Shown piece after piece: positions 27,068-36,300 of a stretch of 56,638 bases of DNA (position 1 is its first letter; the number at the start of each line of letters is the position of its first letter). The notes beneath the pieces were generated by a model that was not told the origin of the DNA, did not search any database, and saw nothing but the letters and a program-made list of their open reading frames with translations. The DNA comes from Bacteroidota bacterium. Its GTDB lineage: Bacteria; Bacteroidota; Bacteroidia; Bacteroidales; FEN-979. The position numbers were made by a program, and so were the translations under genes. Location of the stretch: the NCBI GenBank assembly GCA_026391775.1, contig JAPLDK010000003.1, positions 1 to 56,638 of the forward strand. The letters are read 5' to 3'.

Positions 27068-29416
27068 CTATTCGTGTTTCAGCGTTTCAACCGGATTTAC
27101 CGTTGCAGCCCGGTATGACTGGAATCCGATGGTAATCATGGTTATCAGGTAGCTGATGAACCCTGTCAATGCAAAAATCCACCACGAAAGGCTTATCCGG
27201 TAGGCAAAACCTGCGAGCCATCTGGACATGAAATACCAGGCAACCGGACTTGCAATTACAAATGCGATGGCTATCCATTTCATAAAACTTAAATTCAGCA
27301 TCTGCATTATTTCAGAAACAGTTGCACCGTTGACCTTTCGTATACCGATTTCTTTCGTGCGGCTTGTTATGATGAAGGATGCCATCCCGAATAATCCCAT
27401 GCAGGCAAGAACAATTGCCAGCACTGTAAAATATCCCATCAGGTGAAACCTCTTTTCATCGGATTGATAGAGCTGCTCAAGCTGCTTGTCCAACAGGTGA
27501 AAATCAAATACCTGGTCGGGGTAAACGGTCTTACAGATCTCATTTATTTTACTAATGGAGTTTGATACATTTGAAGGCTGCACTTTGACCATAAGCTCCC
27601 AGCATTCATTGAAATCAATCACAAAAACAGCGGGCTTGATCTTTTCATACAGAGATTCGAAATGAAAATCGCCTACAATTCCTACAATCTTCCTTTCAGA
27701 CCTTGGCCAGTTGCATTTTACCAACTGCCCGATAGGATCTCCCTGTATTCCCAAGCTTTTCACCGCAGCTTCATTCAGAATCAGAGCCTGGCTGGAATCT
27801 GTTTTATATGCATTTGAGAATAACCGTCCTTTTACAGCTTTGATGTTCAAAGTGTTAAAATAATCGAAATGAACATGGACATAGGGAATCCTGGTAGGGG
27901 TTTTTTGTCCCCGGGGCTTGACCGCCCCAAAATTGTTCAGGCCTTCCGAAGGAACACGGCTGGCTGCCGAAACGCTGAGCACTGAAGCCTGGTCAAGAAG
28001 CGCCCGCTTCAGAGTCAGGTATTTTCCTTCATTCCCAAAGCTCCCGACTTCGGATACCAGGACATATTCCTTATCGAATCCCAGGTTTCCGTACTGGAGG
28101 AACCTTATCTGCCGGAACATGACAATTGAAATGGTTATCAGGACAATGACGATCGTAAATTGTGCTCCAACCAGGATCTTCCTGAATTGAAATTTATTCT
28201 CCCTGGTGTTTTTTGACGACTGAAACACCCTGATGGGATTATACAATGAAAGCACAAATGCGGGATACCATCCTGCGAGAATGCCCACGACCAGCTGGAT
28301 CCCGAGGGTGCCCCAGATAATTTTTGAATCGATCAGCGTCAGGATTGACAGGTCTTTCCCCGACAGCTCATTGAATACAGGCAAACTAAGAACTACAAGA
28401 AGAAGTGACAGAATGAACGAGACAACAACCATTACAAAAGATTCGAAAATATACTGTGCTGCGAGCTGTTTGCGTGATGCGCCACATGCTTTCCTCATGC
28501 CGATCTCCACCACTCTTGTAGTTGCACTGGCAGTAAAGAGGTTGATATAATTGAAGCAGGAAATGAGCAAGACCAGGAAAGCAATTGCAGAGAAAATCAT
28601 GACGTACAAAATGCTGTTCTGGGGCTGAATGTCAGTCTTAAAATGAGAGGAGTACAGGTGTATGTCATTCAGTGGTTGCAGGGAATATTCAGAAGGAAGA
28701 TTATTCGGGTCTTTAACGGTTTTCATTAAGCTGTTGCATTTTGCTTCCACTTCAGGTTTGGAGAAGTGGTCAGGGAACAGAAAATAGACCAGGAAGTTTT
28801 GCCACCCCCAGTTGTCCATTCCTTCTTCTTTTTCGGTGCCTGAAAGGGTCAGGATCATGTCGTAACGGAAATGTGAATTCCCCGGCATTTCGTCCATTAC
28901 GCCGGTTATGGTGTAATTGGTTTCATTATTCAGTTTCAGTACCTTACCTATCGGGTCTTCGTTTCCAAAATATTTATGCGCGGTTTTTTCAGAAATTACG
29001 ATGGTGAAAGGCATTTTCAATGCATTCTCCGGATTTCCCTGCCTGAATTTAAAAGAGAAAATATGGAAGAAAGTTGCATCGGTAAAAGCAACCCGGTTTT
29101 CCTTAAACCTCTTATCCTTGTATGCGACAATTTCATTTACCCGGGGTAAGATCCTTGTATATCCTTTTATTTCAGGGATATTATCGGTCAGGAATTTCGC
29201 GGTCTGTGGCGAATGGCAAGGGTGTTCGGGATTGCACAACCTGTAAATATTGTCTGCATGTTTATTGAACCTGTCGAAACTCAGCTCAATCCTGACGTAC
29301 AATAAAAGCAGTATGCAAACCGCCAACCCGATGGTCAGGCTCAGAATGCTTATTAAAGAATAGGTTTTATTCCTGATAAGATGAGCGACGGCAGTTTTAA
29401 AATAACTTTTGATCAT
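27068..29416 (-). CDS. ABC transporter permease, MacB/FtsX type (first of operon)
   Basis: The protein has 782 residues. The first helix (LISILSLTIGLAVCILLLLYV) is followed by a MacB-like core domain, an FtsX core (about 270-400), a second periplasmic domain and a final FtsX core with ITSRTKEIGIRKVNGAT, ending ETLKHE. It follows the adaptor gene by 11 nt. Three non-identical permeases served by one ATPase suggest either heteromeric assemblies or several alternative pumps. Confidence 0.88.
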   Translation of the reverse strand: MIKSYFKTAVAHLIRNKTYSLISILSLTIGLAVCILLLLYVRIELSFDRFNKHADNIYRLCNPEHPCHSPQTAKFLTDNIPEIKGYTRILPRVNEIVAYKDKRFKENRVAFTDATFFHIFSFKFRQGNPENALKMPFTIVISEKTAHKYFGNEDPIGKVLKLNNETNYTITGVMDEMPGNSHFRYDMILTLSGTEKEEGMDNWGWQNFLVYFLFPDHFSKPEVEAKCNSLMKTVKDPNNLPSEYSLQPLNDIHLYSSHFKTDIQPQNSILYVMIFSAIAFLVLLISCFNYINLFTASATTRVVEIGMRKACGASRKQLAAQYIFESFVMVVVSFILSLLLVVLSLPVFNELSGKDLSILTLIDSKIIWGTLGIQLVVGILAGWYPAFVLSLYNPIRVFQSSKNTRENKFQFRKILVGAQFTIVIVLITISIVMFRQIRFLQYGNLGFDKEYVLVSEVGSFGNEGKYLTLKRALLDQASVLSVSAASRVPSEGLNNFGAVKPRGQKTPTRIPYVHVHFDYFNTLNIKAVKGRLFSNAYKTDSSQALILNEAAVKSLGIQGDPIGQLVKCNWPRSERKIVGIVGDFHFESLYEKIKPAVFVIDFNECWELMVKVQPSNVSNSISKINEICKTVYPDQVFDFHLLDKQLEQLYQSDEKRFHLMGYFTVLAIVLACMGLFGMASFIITSRTKEIGIRKVNGATVSEIMQMLNLSFMKWIAIAFVIASPVAWYFMSRWLAGFAYRISLSWWIFALTGFISYLITMITIGFQSYRAATVNPVETLKHE

Positions 29417-29427
29417 GATGTGAAAAT

Positions 29428-30702
29428 TTATTTCAGTTCAACCTTATCATTATTGCCGAAGATGGTATAATCCGACACTATCACTTCTTCCCCGGCTGCC
29501 AGCCCGTCCAGGACTTCATAATACTGCGGATTTTTCCTGCCGATCCTGATATTTCTCTTGACAGCGAACTGCCCGCTCTTATCCAAAACAAAAATCCATT
29601 GCCCTCCGGTCGCCTGGTAAAACCCTCCCTGAGGGATCTGTAGGGCTTCAACCGCCTGACCCAGTTTCAATTTGATAAAATAAGACTGGCCGATCCTGAT
29701 ATTTTCAGGCAGTTTGCCTGTAAACACCAGGTCAATTTTAAACCTTCCGTTCCTGACTTCCGGGTAAACCTTTTTAATCTCAAGTGGAATAGTGTCGTTC
29801 GGCCTTTCAATAAAAGCGCTCAGGCCGGTCCTGATGCGGTCAATGTAATGTTCATCCACGCTGGCTTCAATTTTGTATGAAGTCAGTATGTTGATCTGCC
29901 CGATCCTGAAACCGCGGGGAATGGACTGGCCGATCTCAACCATCAGGCTGCCAAGCTGCCCGTCAACCGGGGATTTTACATTCAGGTAATCCTGCTGCTG
30001 CTTTACCAGGCTCAGGTTCAACTGCATATTTTTAAGGTTTTCGCTGATCTGTTCGATCTGAAGGCTTCTGAATGAAGAGTCTTGTTTCTGGCGCAGGAGG
30101 ACAAGTTCCTGGGTTTTATCAGCGAGCTGATATGCTTCATCCGATCGTAAAAATTCGTCCCTGGAGATCAGCTGATCTTTGTATAATTCCTTATTCTGTT
30201 CATAGGTCCTTTTTTTTGCAATCAGGTCAAAACGGGCATTCAGAACTTCCCTTTCGAGGGAATGTTTTTCCTGTTCCATACGGATCCTGACTTCCCTCAG
30301 AAAGTTCGATTTTTCGGCAAGCTGAGCTTCGCTGTTGAGGATATTCAGGTTGATATCATTGTTGCTTAATTTGATAATCACATCGCCTTGTTTAAGCATG
30401 CTACCTTCCTCGAGAAGGATCTGTTCTACTTTTCCTCCTTCATATGCATCGAGAAATACAGTAGAGATCGGGGCAGCCGTACCGTCATTCGTGATATAAT
30501 CGTTAAATACTCCCCTGAAAACAGGAGCGAGAGTTATCCTTTCTTTTTCAACCCTGATAGTGCTGGTCCAGTCCCTGAGTAGGAAAAAGAGCATGACTAA
30601 AAGTAGCAAAGCTCCGCCTATGATGTATTTCCAGTATTTTTTTTTAATCCATCGTTTTTCCACGATTACCCTGTCCATCCCAGTTGTGTCATTAACTCCC
30701 AT
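29428..30702 (-). CDS. Periplasmic adaptor (membrane fusion protein, HlyD/MacA-like)
   Basis: The protein has 424 residues from ATG 30702 (MGVNDTTGMDRV). An upstream GTG lies inside a repeat overlapping the TolC gene end. It has a single N-terminal membrane helix (YIIGGALLLLVMLFFLL), a lipoyl-like half (GGKVEQILLEEGSMLKQGDVII), a long helical hairpin (about 115-240), the second lipoyl half (YLNVKSPVDGQLGSL) and beta-barrel/proximal domains (GEEVIVSDYTIFGNNDKVELK). It links the permeases in the inner membrane to the TolC channel. Confidence 0.88.
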   Translation of the reverse strand: MGVNDTTGMDRVIVEKRWIKKKYWKYIIGGALLLLVMLFFLLRDWTSTIRVEKERITLAPVFRGVFNDYITNDGTAAPISTVFLDAYEGGKVEQILLEEGSMLKQGDVIIKLSNNDINLNILNSEAQLAEKSNFLREVRIRMEQEKHSLEREVLNARFDLIAKKRTYEQNKELYKDQLISRDEFLRSDEAYQLADKTQELVLLRQKQDSSFRSLQIEQISENLKNMQLNLSLVKQQQDYLNVKSPVDGQLGSLMVEIGQSIPRGFRIGQINILTSYKIEASVDEHYIDRIRTGLSAFIERPNDTIPLEIKKVYPEVRNGRFKIDLVFTGKLPENIRIGQSYFIKLKLGQAVEALQIPQGGFYQATGGQWIFVLDKSGQFAVKRNIRIGRKNPQYYEVLDGLAAGEEVIVSDYTIFGNNDKVELK

Positions 30703-30705
30703 ACT

Positions 30706-30760
30706 TTTTAATTTACAATTTATGATTCCCGGTTCACGAGTCACGAGTTCCGGACAAGAG
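30706..30760. repeat. Degenerate TCACGAG / TTCCCGG repeats at the TolC-adaptor junction
   Basis: Short units TTCACGAG, TCACGAG and TTCCCGG or TTCCGG are reiterated around 30721-30751. The last codons of the TolC gene (GTRDS) and the intergenic DNA are made of these units. The same style of short-unit repeat recurs elsewhere in the window. Confidence 0.4.
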
Positions 30761-32092
30761 TGATCCTGTCATCAGGAACCTGATGTACCGTTCTTTTAGT
30801 AAGACCTGTAATCCTGTCCTTAAAACTTCTGCTTTTGCCCTGATCCATTTATTTTTCTGGATATCGAACTCAATGATGTTGATCAGACCCTTATCCAGCT
30901 TTTTTTCAGCGGCCTGATATGCTTTCAGGTTTTTTGCAAGCTGGCTGAGCGAAGATTCATATTCTGCCCTTGAAGCTCTCCATTCGGTAAGCGATTTTTC
31001 AACACCCATCATGAGCTTGTACGAGATATCATCATACTGGATCTTGGCTTGCTGATATCTTAGTTTGGATTTACTCAGTGATGTATGTTTTGAAAATTTT
31101 GAAAACAGTGGTATCTGGAGACCAAGACTCAGGTATTCGCTTGAGTTATTGGTCATCTGGTCGCTGAACGGAATTATCCTGTTCATCGAATCCCGGCTGG
31201 TTTGCATATACTGCGAATTCCATCCGGCATAAAATCCAAGCCTGGGCGAAAATGAGCCCTGGCTTACTTGTACTGCTTTTTTTGCAGCCAGCATGTTATT
31301 CTTTGCATATACCAGGTCGGGCAGTGCAACTGCAGCAACCCTGTATAACTCATCCATCGAAAGCGTATCGATGGAACCAGCGAAGATTGACATCACAACA
31401 GTATCAATGACCAGACTGTCGGCAACCGGGTAATTCATCTGGTATTTCAGCCCCAGGCTTGCCTGTTCAAGCAGGTTGTATGACTGAACCAGAAGAAAAC
31501 TGTCGGAGGCTAAGTTGGCTTCTGTTTCCAGCATATCAGTACCCGGTTTACGTCCTAGCTTTACAAATTCAGTGGTAAAATCGAGCTGGGTACGTGAAAG
31601 CTTGAAATTTTCAAGGGCAATCGATGATAGACCCTGCTGAAGAAGAACGTTGAAATAACTGTTGATCACTGTAAAAGCAACCTCGTTCCTTACTTGCTGA
31701 AGTCTGTTCTTTTCAGCTTCATAATTTAACCGCTGCATATTGATGGTATTGACTTTCATAAATCCATTGAACAGATCAACCGAAGTTGAAAGTCCGTAAC
31801 CATTGTTAAAGAACTGCACGTCAATATATGAATTGGTGGTCGGATCGATACTGCGGCCGAAATTCTGAGTGTAAGAGGTTTGAAAACCAAAGTCAGGCAG
31901 CAAATCATTCCTCGCCTGCCTGTAATCGGTTTTCTTTATTTTGACACCCAACTCCTGGTTGTGGACAGAGAAATTATTTTCCCAGGCATAGTTTATGCAT
32001 TGGTCGAGAGTCCACGACTTTTGGCTAAATATAGTTCCCTGGCAGGAGAAAACAAACTGAAACAGGAACAGTATGGTGCTGATGTATTTCAT
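30734..32092 (-). CDS. TolC-family outer-membrane efflux protein
   Basis: The protein has 452 residues from ATG 32092 (MKYISTILFL), 1 nt after the stop of the ATPase gene. A TTG nine codons upstream would overlap that gene. It has a signal peptide to about residue 24. Two long helical OEP repeats follow, with typical motifs (SWTLDQCINYAWENNFSV; ISYKLMMGVEKSLTEWRASRAEYE). It forms the trimeric exit duct for the ABC pump. The last residues are encoded by a degenerate repeat (ACTCGTGACTCGTGA). Confidence 0.87.
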   Translation of the reverse strand: MKYISTILFLFQFVFSCQGTIFSQKSWTLDQCINYAWENNFSVHNQELGVKIKKTDYRQARNDLLPDFGFQTSYTQNFGRSIDPTTNSYIDVQFFNNGYGLSTSVDLFNGFMKVNTINMQRLNYEAEKNRLQQVRNEVAFTVINSYFNVLLQQGLSSIALENFKLSRTQLDFTTEFVKLGRKPGTDMLETEANLASDSFLLVQSYNLLEQASLGLKYQMNYPVADSLVIDTVVMSIFAGSIDTLSMDELYRVAAVALPDLVYAKNNMLAAKKAVQVSQGSFSPRLGFYAGWNSQYMQTSRDSMNRIIPFSDQMTNNSSEYLSLGLQIPLFSKFSKHTSLSKSKLRYQQAKIQYDDISYKLMMGVEKSLTEWRASRAEYESSLSQLAKNLKAYQAAEKKLDKGLINIIEFDIQKNKWIRAKAEVLRTGLQVLLKERYIRFLMTGSLLSGTRDS

Positions 32093-32093
32093 T

Positions 32094-32786
32094 TTAAATA
32101 GCTTGCTGACTATGGGCAACTTCTTCGCTCACGATCTGACCATCAAATAAATTGACAACACGGTGAGCAAATCCTGCATCCCTCTGTGAATGGGTTACCA
32201 TCACGATGGTGGTCCCCATCTTATTCAGTTCCGATAACAGGTTCATCACCTCGATCCCGTTTTTTGAGTCGAGGTTTCCTGTAGGCTCATCGGCAAGGAT
32301 CAGCTGGGGCCCGGGAACCACCGCACGTGAAATTGCAACACGCTGCTGTTGTCCGCCCGACAGCTGCTGTGGAAAATGCTTTCTGCGATGGCCGATTTTC
32401 ATTCGGTCAAGAATATCCATCACCATTTGTTTCCTTTCCGCAGCAGTTTTATTAAGGTATAGAAGCGGGAGTTCCACATTTTCATAAACATTCAGTTCGT
32501 CGATGAGGTTAAAACTCTGAAACACGAACTGGATATTTCCTTTGCGGTATTGGGTGCGCTTCCCTTCCTTGAATTTTGAAACATCAACATTATTGAAGAT
32601 GTAATTGCCATCACTTGGATTATCGAGCATTCCAAGGATGTTAAGCAGGGTCGACTTCCCGCATCCAGAGGGGCCCATAATGGCAATGAATTCGCCTTTC
32701 TTAACCTCCATACTCACACTGTTTAGTGCAGTGGTTTCGATCTCGTCTGTGATAAACCGCTTGGTAAGATTTACTATTTTTATCAT
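32094..32786 (-). CDS. ABC transporter ATP-binding protein (MacB/LolD-like)
   Basis: The protein has 230 residues from ATG 32786 (MIKIVNLTKRF). The longer TTG frame would start close to the sigma-54 promoter. It has Walker A GPSGCGKST, Q-loop FQSFNL, signature LSGGQQQRVAISRA, Walker B LILADEPTG and the H-loop His in VMVTHSQRD. It is the energy module of the tripartite efflux system and the first gene of the operon. Order, 1-36 nt spacing and common strand indicate co-transcription with TolC, the adaptor, three permeases and the lipoprotein. Confidence 0.92.
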   Translation of the reverse strand: MIKIVNLTKRFITDEIETTALNSVSMEVKKGEFIAIMGPSGCGKSTLLNILGMLDNPSDGNYIFNNVDVSKFKEGKRTQYRKGNIQFVFQSFNLIDELNVYENVELPLLYLNKTAAERKQMVMDILDRMKIGHRRKHFPQQLSGGQQQRVAISRAVVPGPQLILADEPTGNLDSKNGIEVMNLLSELNKMGTTIVMVTHSQRDAGFAHRVVNLFDGQIVSEEVAHSQQAI

Positions 32787-32817
32787 TGTTGCATTGTTTG
32801 TTTTTGAAACATTTAAT

Positions 32818-32834
32818 TGCAAATTTTATGCCAA
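32818..32834 (-). promoter_or_regulatory. Sigma-54 promoter of the efflux operon
   Basis: The minus strand reads TTGGCATAAAATTTGCA. The GG (-24) and GC (-12) are separated by exactly 10 nt, as in the TGGCAC-N5-TTGCA consensus of RpoN promoters. The predicted start near 32806 lies about 20 nt before the ATG of the ABC ATPase. A sigma-54 activator gene is divergent from it. Confidence 0.75.
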
Positions 32835-32896
32835 TAAATTCATATAACTGATTTGTAGTTGTTTATAAAATGCTTTATGTGATCTTTTGTAAACAT

Positions 32897-32906
32897 ACTG
32901 AACAGT
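32897..32906. promoter_or_regulatory. Candidate activator site ACTG-AA-CAGT
   Basis: The arms ACTG and CAGT are inverted repeats around an AA centre. The site lies about 65 bp upstream of the -24 element, near the distance typical of enhancer sites for NtrC-type activators. It is a single short palindrome, so support is weak. Confidence 0.3.
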
Positions 32907-32950
32907 TTGGTGTTAATTTTATGTACATTTACGACCTCTTTTTATAATAA

Positions 32951-34336
32951 ATGTTACAGAGTATGGTTGAAAAAAGTAAAGAAGGCCGCTTACTGATCGT
33001 CGATGATAATAAAAGCGTACTGAATGCCTTGCGCTTATTCCTGAAGTTCGACTTCCTTGAGGTGATTACTCTTTCAAACCCAAATTCTCTGCCTCATGAG
33101 ATCGAGAGCAGGGAGATCGATGTCGTTCTGCTTGATATGAATTTCAAGGCAGGAGAAAGTTCAGGTAACGAAGGGATGTACTGGCTCAGGGAAATTAAAA
33201 AGCGAAAAGCGGATATCGAAGTGGTCATGTTCACGGCATACGGAGACATTGAAACAGCTGTAAAGGCCACCCATGAAGGCGCTGCAGATTTTGTTCTGAA
33301 GCCCTGGGTGAACGAAAAACTTCTGGCCACGCTTAAAGCAGCATTAAAGCTTAGGAAATCGAACCTTACAGTCGGAAGTCTGATAAAACGCGAACATGAT
33401 CTCAAAACCGAAATGAACAGGGACGAGCGGATGATCATCGGTGTTTCTCCGGCTATGCAGCAAATCCTCGACCTGGTAAAAAAAGTTGCCCGCACTGATG
33501 CCAACATTTTAATATCCGGGGAGAACGGTACGGGAAAAGAGCTTATTGCCAAAGAGATCCACCGGCAGTCGGAGCGATACAACGAACTTCTTGTTGTGGT
33601 TGACCTGGGGTCAGTCGCCGAAAGTCTTTTTGAAAGTGAAATGTTCGGGCATGCGAAAGGATCCTTTACCAATGCTTATGAAGAACGTACAGGCAAAATT
33701 GCCTTAGCGAATAAAGGCACATTATTGCTCGATGAGATCGGCAACCTGCCTCTCCATCTTCAGTCGAAACTTTTAAACGTGCTGCAGAACAGGGTGGTGA
33801 TCCCGGTCGGATCCAATAAGGAATTCCCCGTTGATATAAGGTTGATAAGTACCACGAATAAGAATCTCATACAGATGGTACAGGATAAAACATTCAGGCA
33901 GGATCTTTTATACAGGATCAATACCATTCAGATCGAGCTTCCGCCATTACGCAGCCGTATTGAGGACATCGAAATACTTGCGAATTTTTTTATCAGTAAG
34001 TATGCGGCAAAATATAAAAAAAACCGTGTGAGGATACATCCAAAAGCGGTTGACCAGCTCAGAAAATATGAATGGCCGGGGAATGTGAGGGAACTTCAGC
34101 ATACCATGGAAAAAGCGGTAATTCTTTGCGAGAGCAGGGAAATTGCTTCCGGCGACCTCAACCTCAACCTGATGCAGCCAACCCAAACTAAAGAATCCAA
34201 AACCCTTGAGGAAATGGAAAAAAGAATGGTCATGAACGAGCTGAAAAACAACATCCAAAGCTTAAGCATTGTCGCAAAAAACCTGGGCATCTCACGTACT
34301 ACTTTGTACAAAAAAATGAAAAAATATGGGCTATAA
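32951..34336 (+). CDS. NtrC-family sigma-54 response regulator
   Basis: The protein has 461 residues. It has a receiver domain (LIVDDNKS acidic pair, phospho-acceptor Asp62 in VVLLDMNF) and an AAA+ domain with Walker A GENGTGKE, Walker B LLLDEIGNL and arginine-finger region. The C-terminal Fis-type HTH is SIVAKNLGISRTTLYKKMKKYGL. The sigma-54 contact loop reads GSFTNA where the classical motif is GAFTGA, a variant to note. The gene is divergent from the efflux operon, whose promoter has the sigma-54 form, and overlaps its kinase gene by 11 nt. Confidence 0.92.
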   Translation: MLQSMVEKSKEGRLLIVDDNKSVLNALRLFLKFDFLEVITLSNPNSLPHEIESREIDVVLLDMNFKAGESSGNEGMYWLREIKKRKADIEVVMFTAYGDIETAVKATHEGAADFVLKPWVNEKLLATLKAALKLRKSNLTVGSLIKREHDLKTEMNRDERMIIGVSPAMQQILDLVKKVARTDANILISGENGTGKELIAKEIHRQSERYNELLVVVDLGSVAESLFESEMFGHAKGSFTNAYEERTGKIALANKGTLLLDEIGNLPLHLQSKLLNVLQNRVVIPVGSNKEFPVDIRLISTTNKNLIQMVQDKTFRQDLLYRINTIQIELPPLRSRIEDIEILANFFISKYAAKYKKNRVRIHPKAVDQLRKYEWPGNVRELQHTMEKAVILCESREIASGDLNLNLMQPTQTKESKTLEEMEKRMVMNELKNNIQSLSIVAKNLGISRTTLYKKMKKYGL

Positions 34337-35675
34337 ACATATCACGCTGACGACCCTGATACATATTTCGATTATCCTGATAGCTGTATTCCTTGCCGGT
34401 TTTCTTACAGCTTATCATATGGACGTCTTGTACCTGTTGTTCCTCCTGCCTGTCCCGGTTTCAGCATATTCGATCATTCACATCTTCAACCAGTCGAATC
34501 GTCAGATCGCTTTCTTTTTTGAGGCGATACGAAACGAGGACTCCTCTCTGAAATTTCCCACACAGATCCGTCAGAAATCACTGCGCCATCTATACAAAAG
34601 CCTCACCGAACTGAACGACCAGATCAACCAGATTAAATTGCAGAACGAGTACCTCGAAAAATACTTCCGCACTTTCATCCAGCATGCAGCTACCGGGCTG
34701 ATGGCCATCAACCAGGACAATGAAGTGGAAATCATGAACGATAAAGCGTTCGATTATGCCGGTATCCCTTCATACACCCCTTTTCACCTTATTCCTCTAA
34801 GGAATCCCGAGCTTTTCAGCCTTCTCTCGGCGATCAAACCAGGGGAAGCCTCTTCCTTTAAACAGTACAACAAGGATTCCCAGATCAACCTACTGATCCG
34901 TTCGAGGGAGATCCATTACAGCGGGAAAGTGTCGAAACTCATCTCCCTGCAAGACATACGGAACGAACTGGATGAGAAAGAGCTTGATTCATGGCAGAAA
35001 CTGGTCAGGGTGTTAACCCATGAGATCATGAACAGCATCGCACCCATAGTTTCCCTTACTGGAACACTCAGGAAATTCTTTCTTGAAGAGGGAACCCCTG
35101 TAAATCCTGCAACAGTTGACGAAGAAACCATCGAGAACGTGATCCAGGGCCTGGATACGATTGAAGAACGGGGCAAAGGGCTGGTTAATTTCGTCGACAG
35201 CTACCGCAAACTCACAAGGATCCCGAAGCCTGAATTTGCCCCCTTTCCGGTGAAAGAATGGTTTGACCAGATCTGGCTTCTTTCGAAGGAAAGGATAGAA
35301 AAACTAAATGTTCAGCATGAGATTAAAATTGAACCCAGGGTCACGAGTATTACCGGCGACAAAAAGCTCCTCACCCAGGTTGTTATTAATATACTGAACA
35401 ATGCAATGGAGGCCCTGGAGGATGTATCTGAAAACAGGAAGATCAAAGTATGGGCTGATCTCTCTCGTCAGAACCATCCGGTCATCCGGATCAGTAATAA
35501 CGGGCCTGGCATCCCTGAAGATGTAATGGAGAAAATTTTCATCCCGTTCTTTACCACCAAAGACAATGGCTCAGGGATAGGATTAAGCCTTTCGAGGCAG
35601 ATCCTCAGGCTGCATAAGGGGTATATACACGTGGAGTCATCCGCCGAATCTACCAGTTTTATAATCACATTATAA
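34326..35675 (+). CDS. Sensor histidine kinase, partner of the NtrC regulator
   Basis: The protein has 449 residues. Two N-terminal membrane helices with almost no periplasmic loop (about 8-27 and 33-50) suggest sensing in or at the membrane. A PAS-like region (about 115-215) and a DHp helix follow, with His232 in LTHEIMNSIAP. The ATPase domain has the N box NNAMEAL, G1 NNGPGIPEDV and G2 GSGIGLSLSRQIL. It overlaps the regulator gene by 11 nt, so the two form a pair. A kinase with little external domain next to an efflux operon may sense membrane stress or lipophilic compounds, but this is inference. Confidence 0.9.
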   Translation: MGYKHITLTTLIHISIILIAVFLAGFLTAYHMDVLYLLFLLPVPVSAYSIIHIFNQSNRQIAFFFEAIRNEDSSLKFPTQIRQKSLRHLYKSLTELNDQINQIKLQNEYLEKYFRTFIQHAATGLMAINQDNEVEIMNDKAFDYAGIPSYTPFHLIPLRNPELFSLLSAIKPGEASSFKQYNKDSQINLLIRSREIHYSGKVSKLISLQDIRNELDEKELDSWQKLVRVLTHEIMNSIAPIVSLTGTLRKFFLEEGTPVNPATVDEETIENVIQGLDTIEERGKGLVNFVDSYRKLTRIPKPEFAPFPVKEWFDQIWLLSKERIEKLNVQHEIKIEPRVTSITGDKKLLTQVVINILNNAMEALEDVSENRKIKVWADLSRQNHPVIRISNNGPGIPEDVMEKIFIPFFTTKDNGSGIGLSLSRQILRLHKGYIHVESSAESTSFIITL

Positions 35676-35748
35676 AGCATGAAGGTTTTTTTACCTTCGA
35701 TTCCAACTTTCGTAAAATAGGGGTGTCTTTACATTAAACAAAGCGGAA

Positions 35749-36300
35749 TTGGAGCCGAAAATCCCGGATATAAACCAGGAACTGATCGCATTATGCATCC
35801 GGGGCGACCGCGTGGCCCAGTATCGTTTATACAAACAATACTCTCTTACGATGTACAACCTTTGTTTGCGAATGGTTTCGAACAGAACCGAAGCGGAAGA
35901 CCTTCTACAGGAGGCTTTTGTGAAGATGTTCAGGGAACTTCCCTCGTTCCGCGGGCAAAGCACGCTGGGAGCCTGGCTCAGACGAATCGTCATCAACCAG
36001 TGCCTTAACCATATCCGCAGACAAAAGCCTGTGTTTGTTGAGCTGGATGATAAGGAGGTGACCGATCCCGCTGATCCGGATGTTTCTTTTAATAATATCA
36101 CGGCGGATGAGATCCATCAGGCTATCCTGCTTCTTCCGGAAGGTGCAAGAGTAGTTTGCCTTCTTCACCTGCTCGAAGGATACAGGCATTCGGATATTGC
36201 GGGGATACTGGGAATTTCGGAGTCGACATCGAAATCCCAATACAGAAGGGCGGTGGGGTTGCTGCAGGAGTCTTTAATCAGGAGGGTGTATGACAAGTAA
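35749..36300 (+). CDS. ECF-type RNA polymerase sigma factor
   Basis: The protein has 183 residues. Region 2 (YRLYKQYSLTMYNLCLRMVSNRTEAEDLLQEAFVKMF and LGAWLRRIVINQCLNHIRR) and region 4 (HLLEGYRHSDIAGILGISESTSKSQYRRAVGLLQ) are both complete. No ATG precedes region 2 in frame, and an upstream TAA closes the frame, so the start must be the TTG at 35749. It overlaps the anti-sigma-like gene by 11 nt, the usual arrangement for a sigma/anti-sigma pair. Confidence 0.88.
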   Translation: MEPKIPDINQELIALCIRGDRVAQYRLYKQYSLTMYNLCLRMVSNRTEAEDLLQEAFVKMFRELPSFRGQSTLGAWLRRIVINQCLNHIRRQKPVFVELDDKEVTDPADPDVSFNNITADEIHQAILLLPEGARVVCLLHLLEGYRHSDIAGILGISESTSKSQYRRAVGLLQESLIRRVYDK

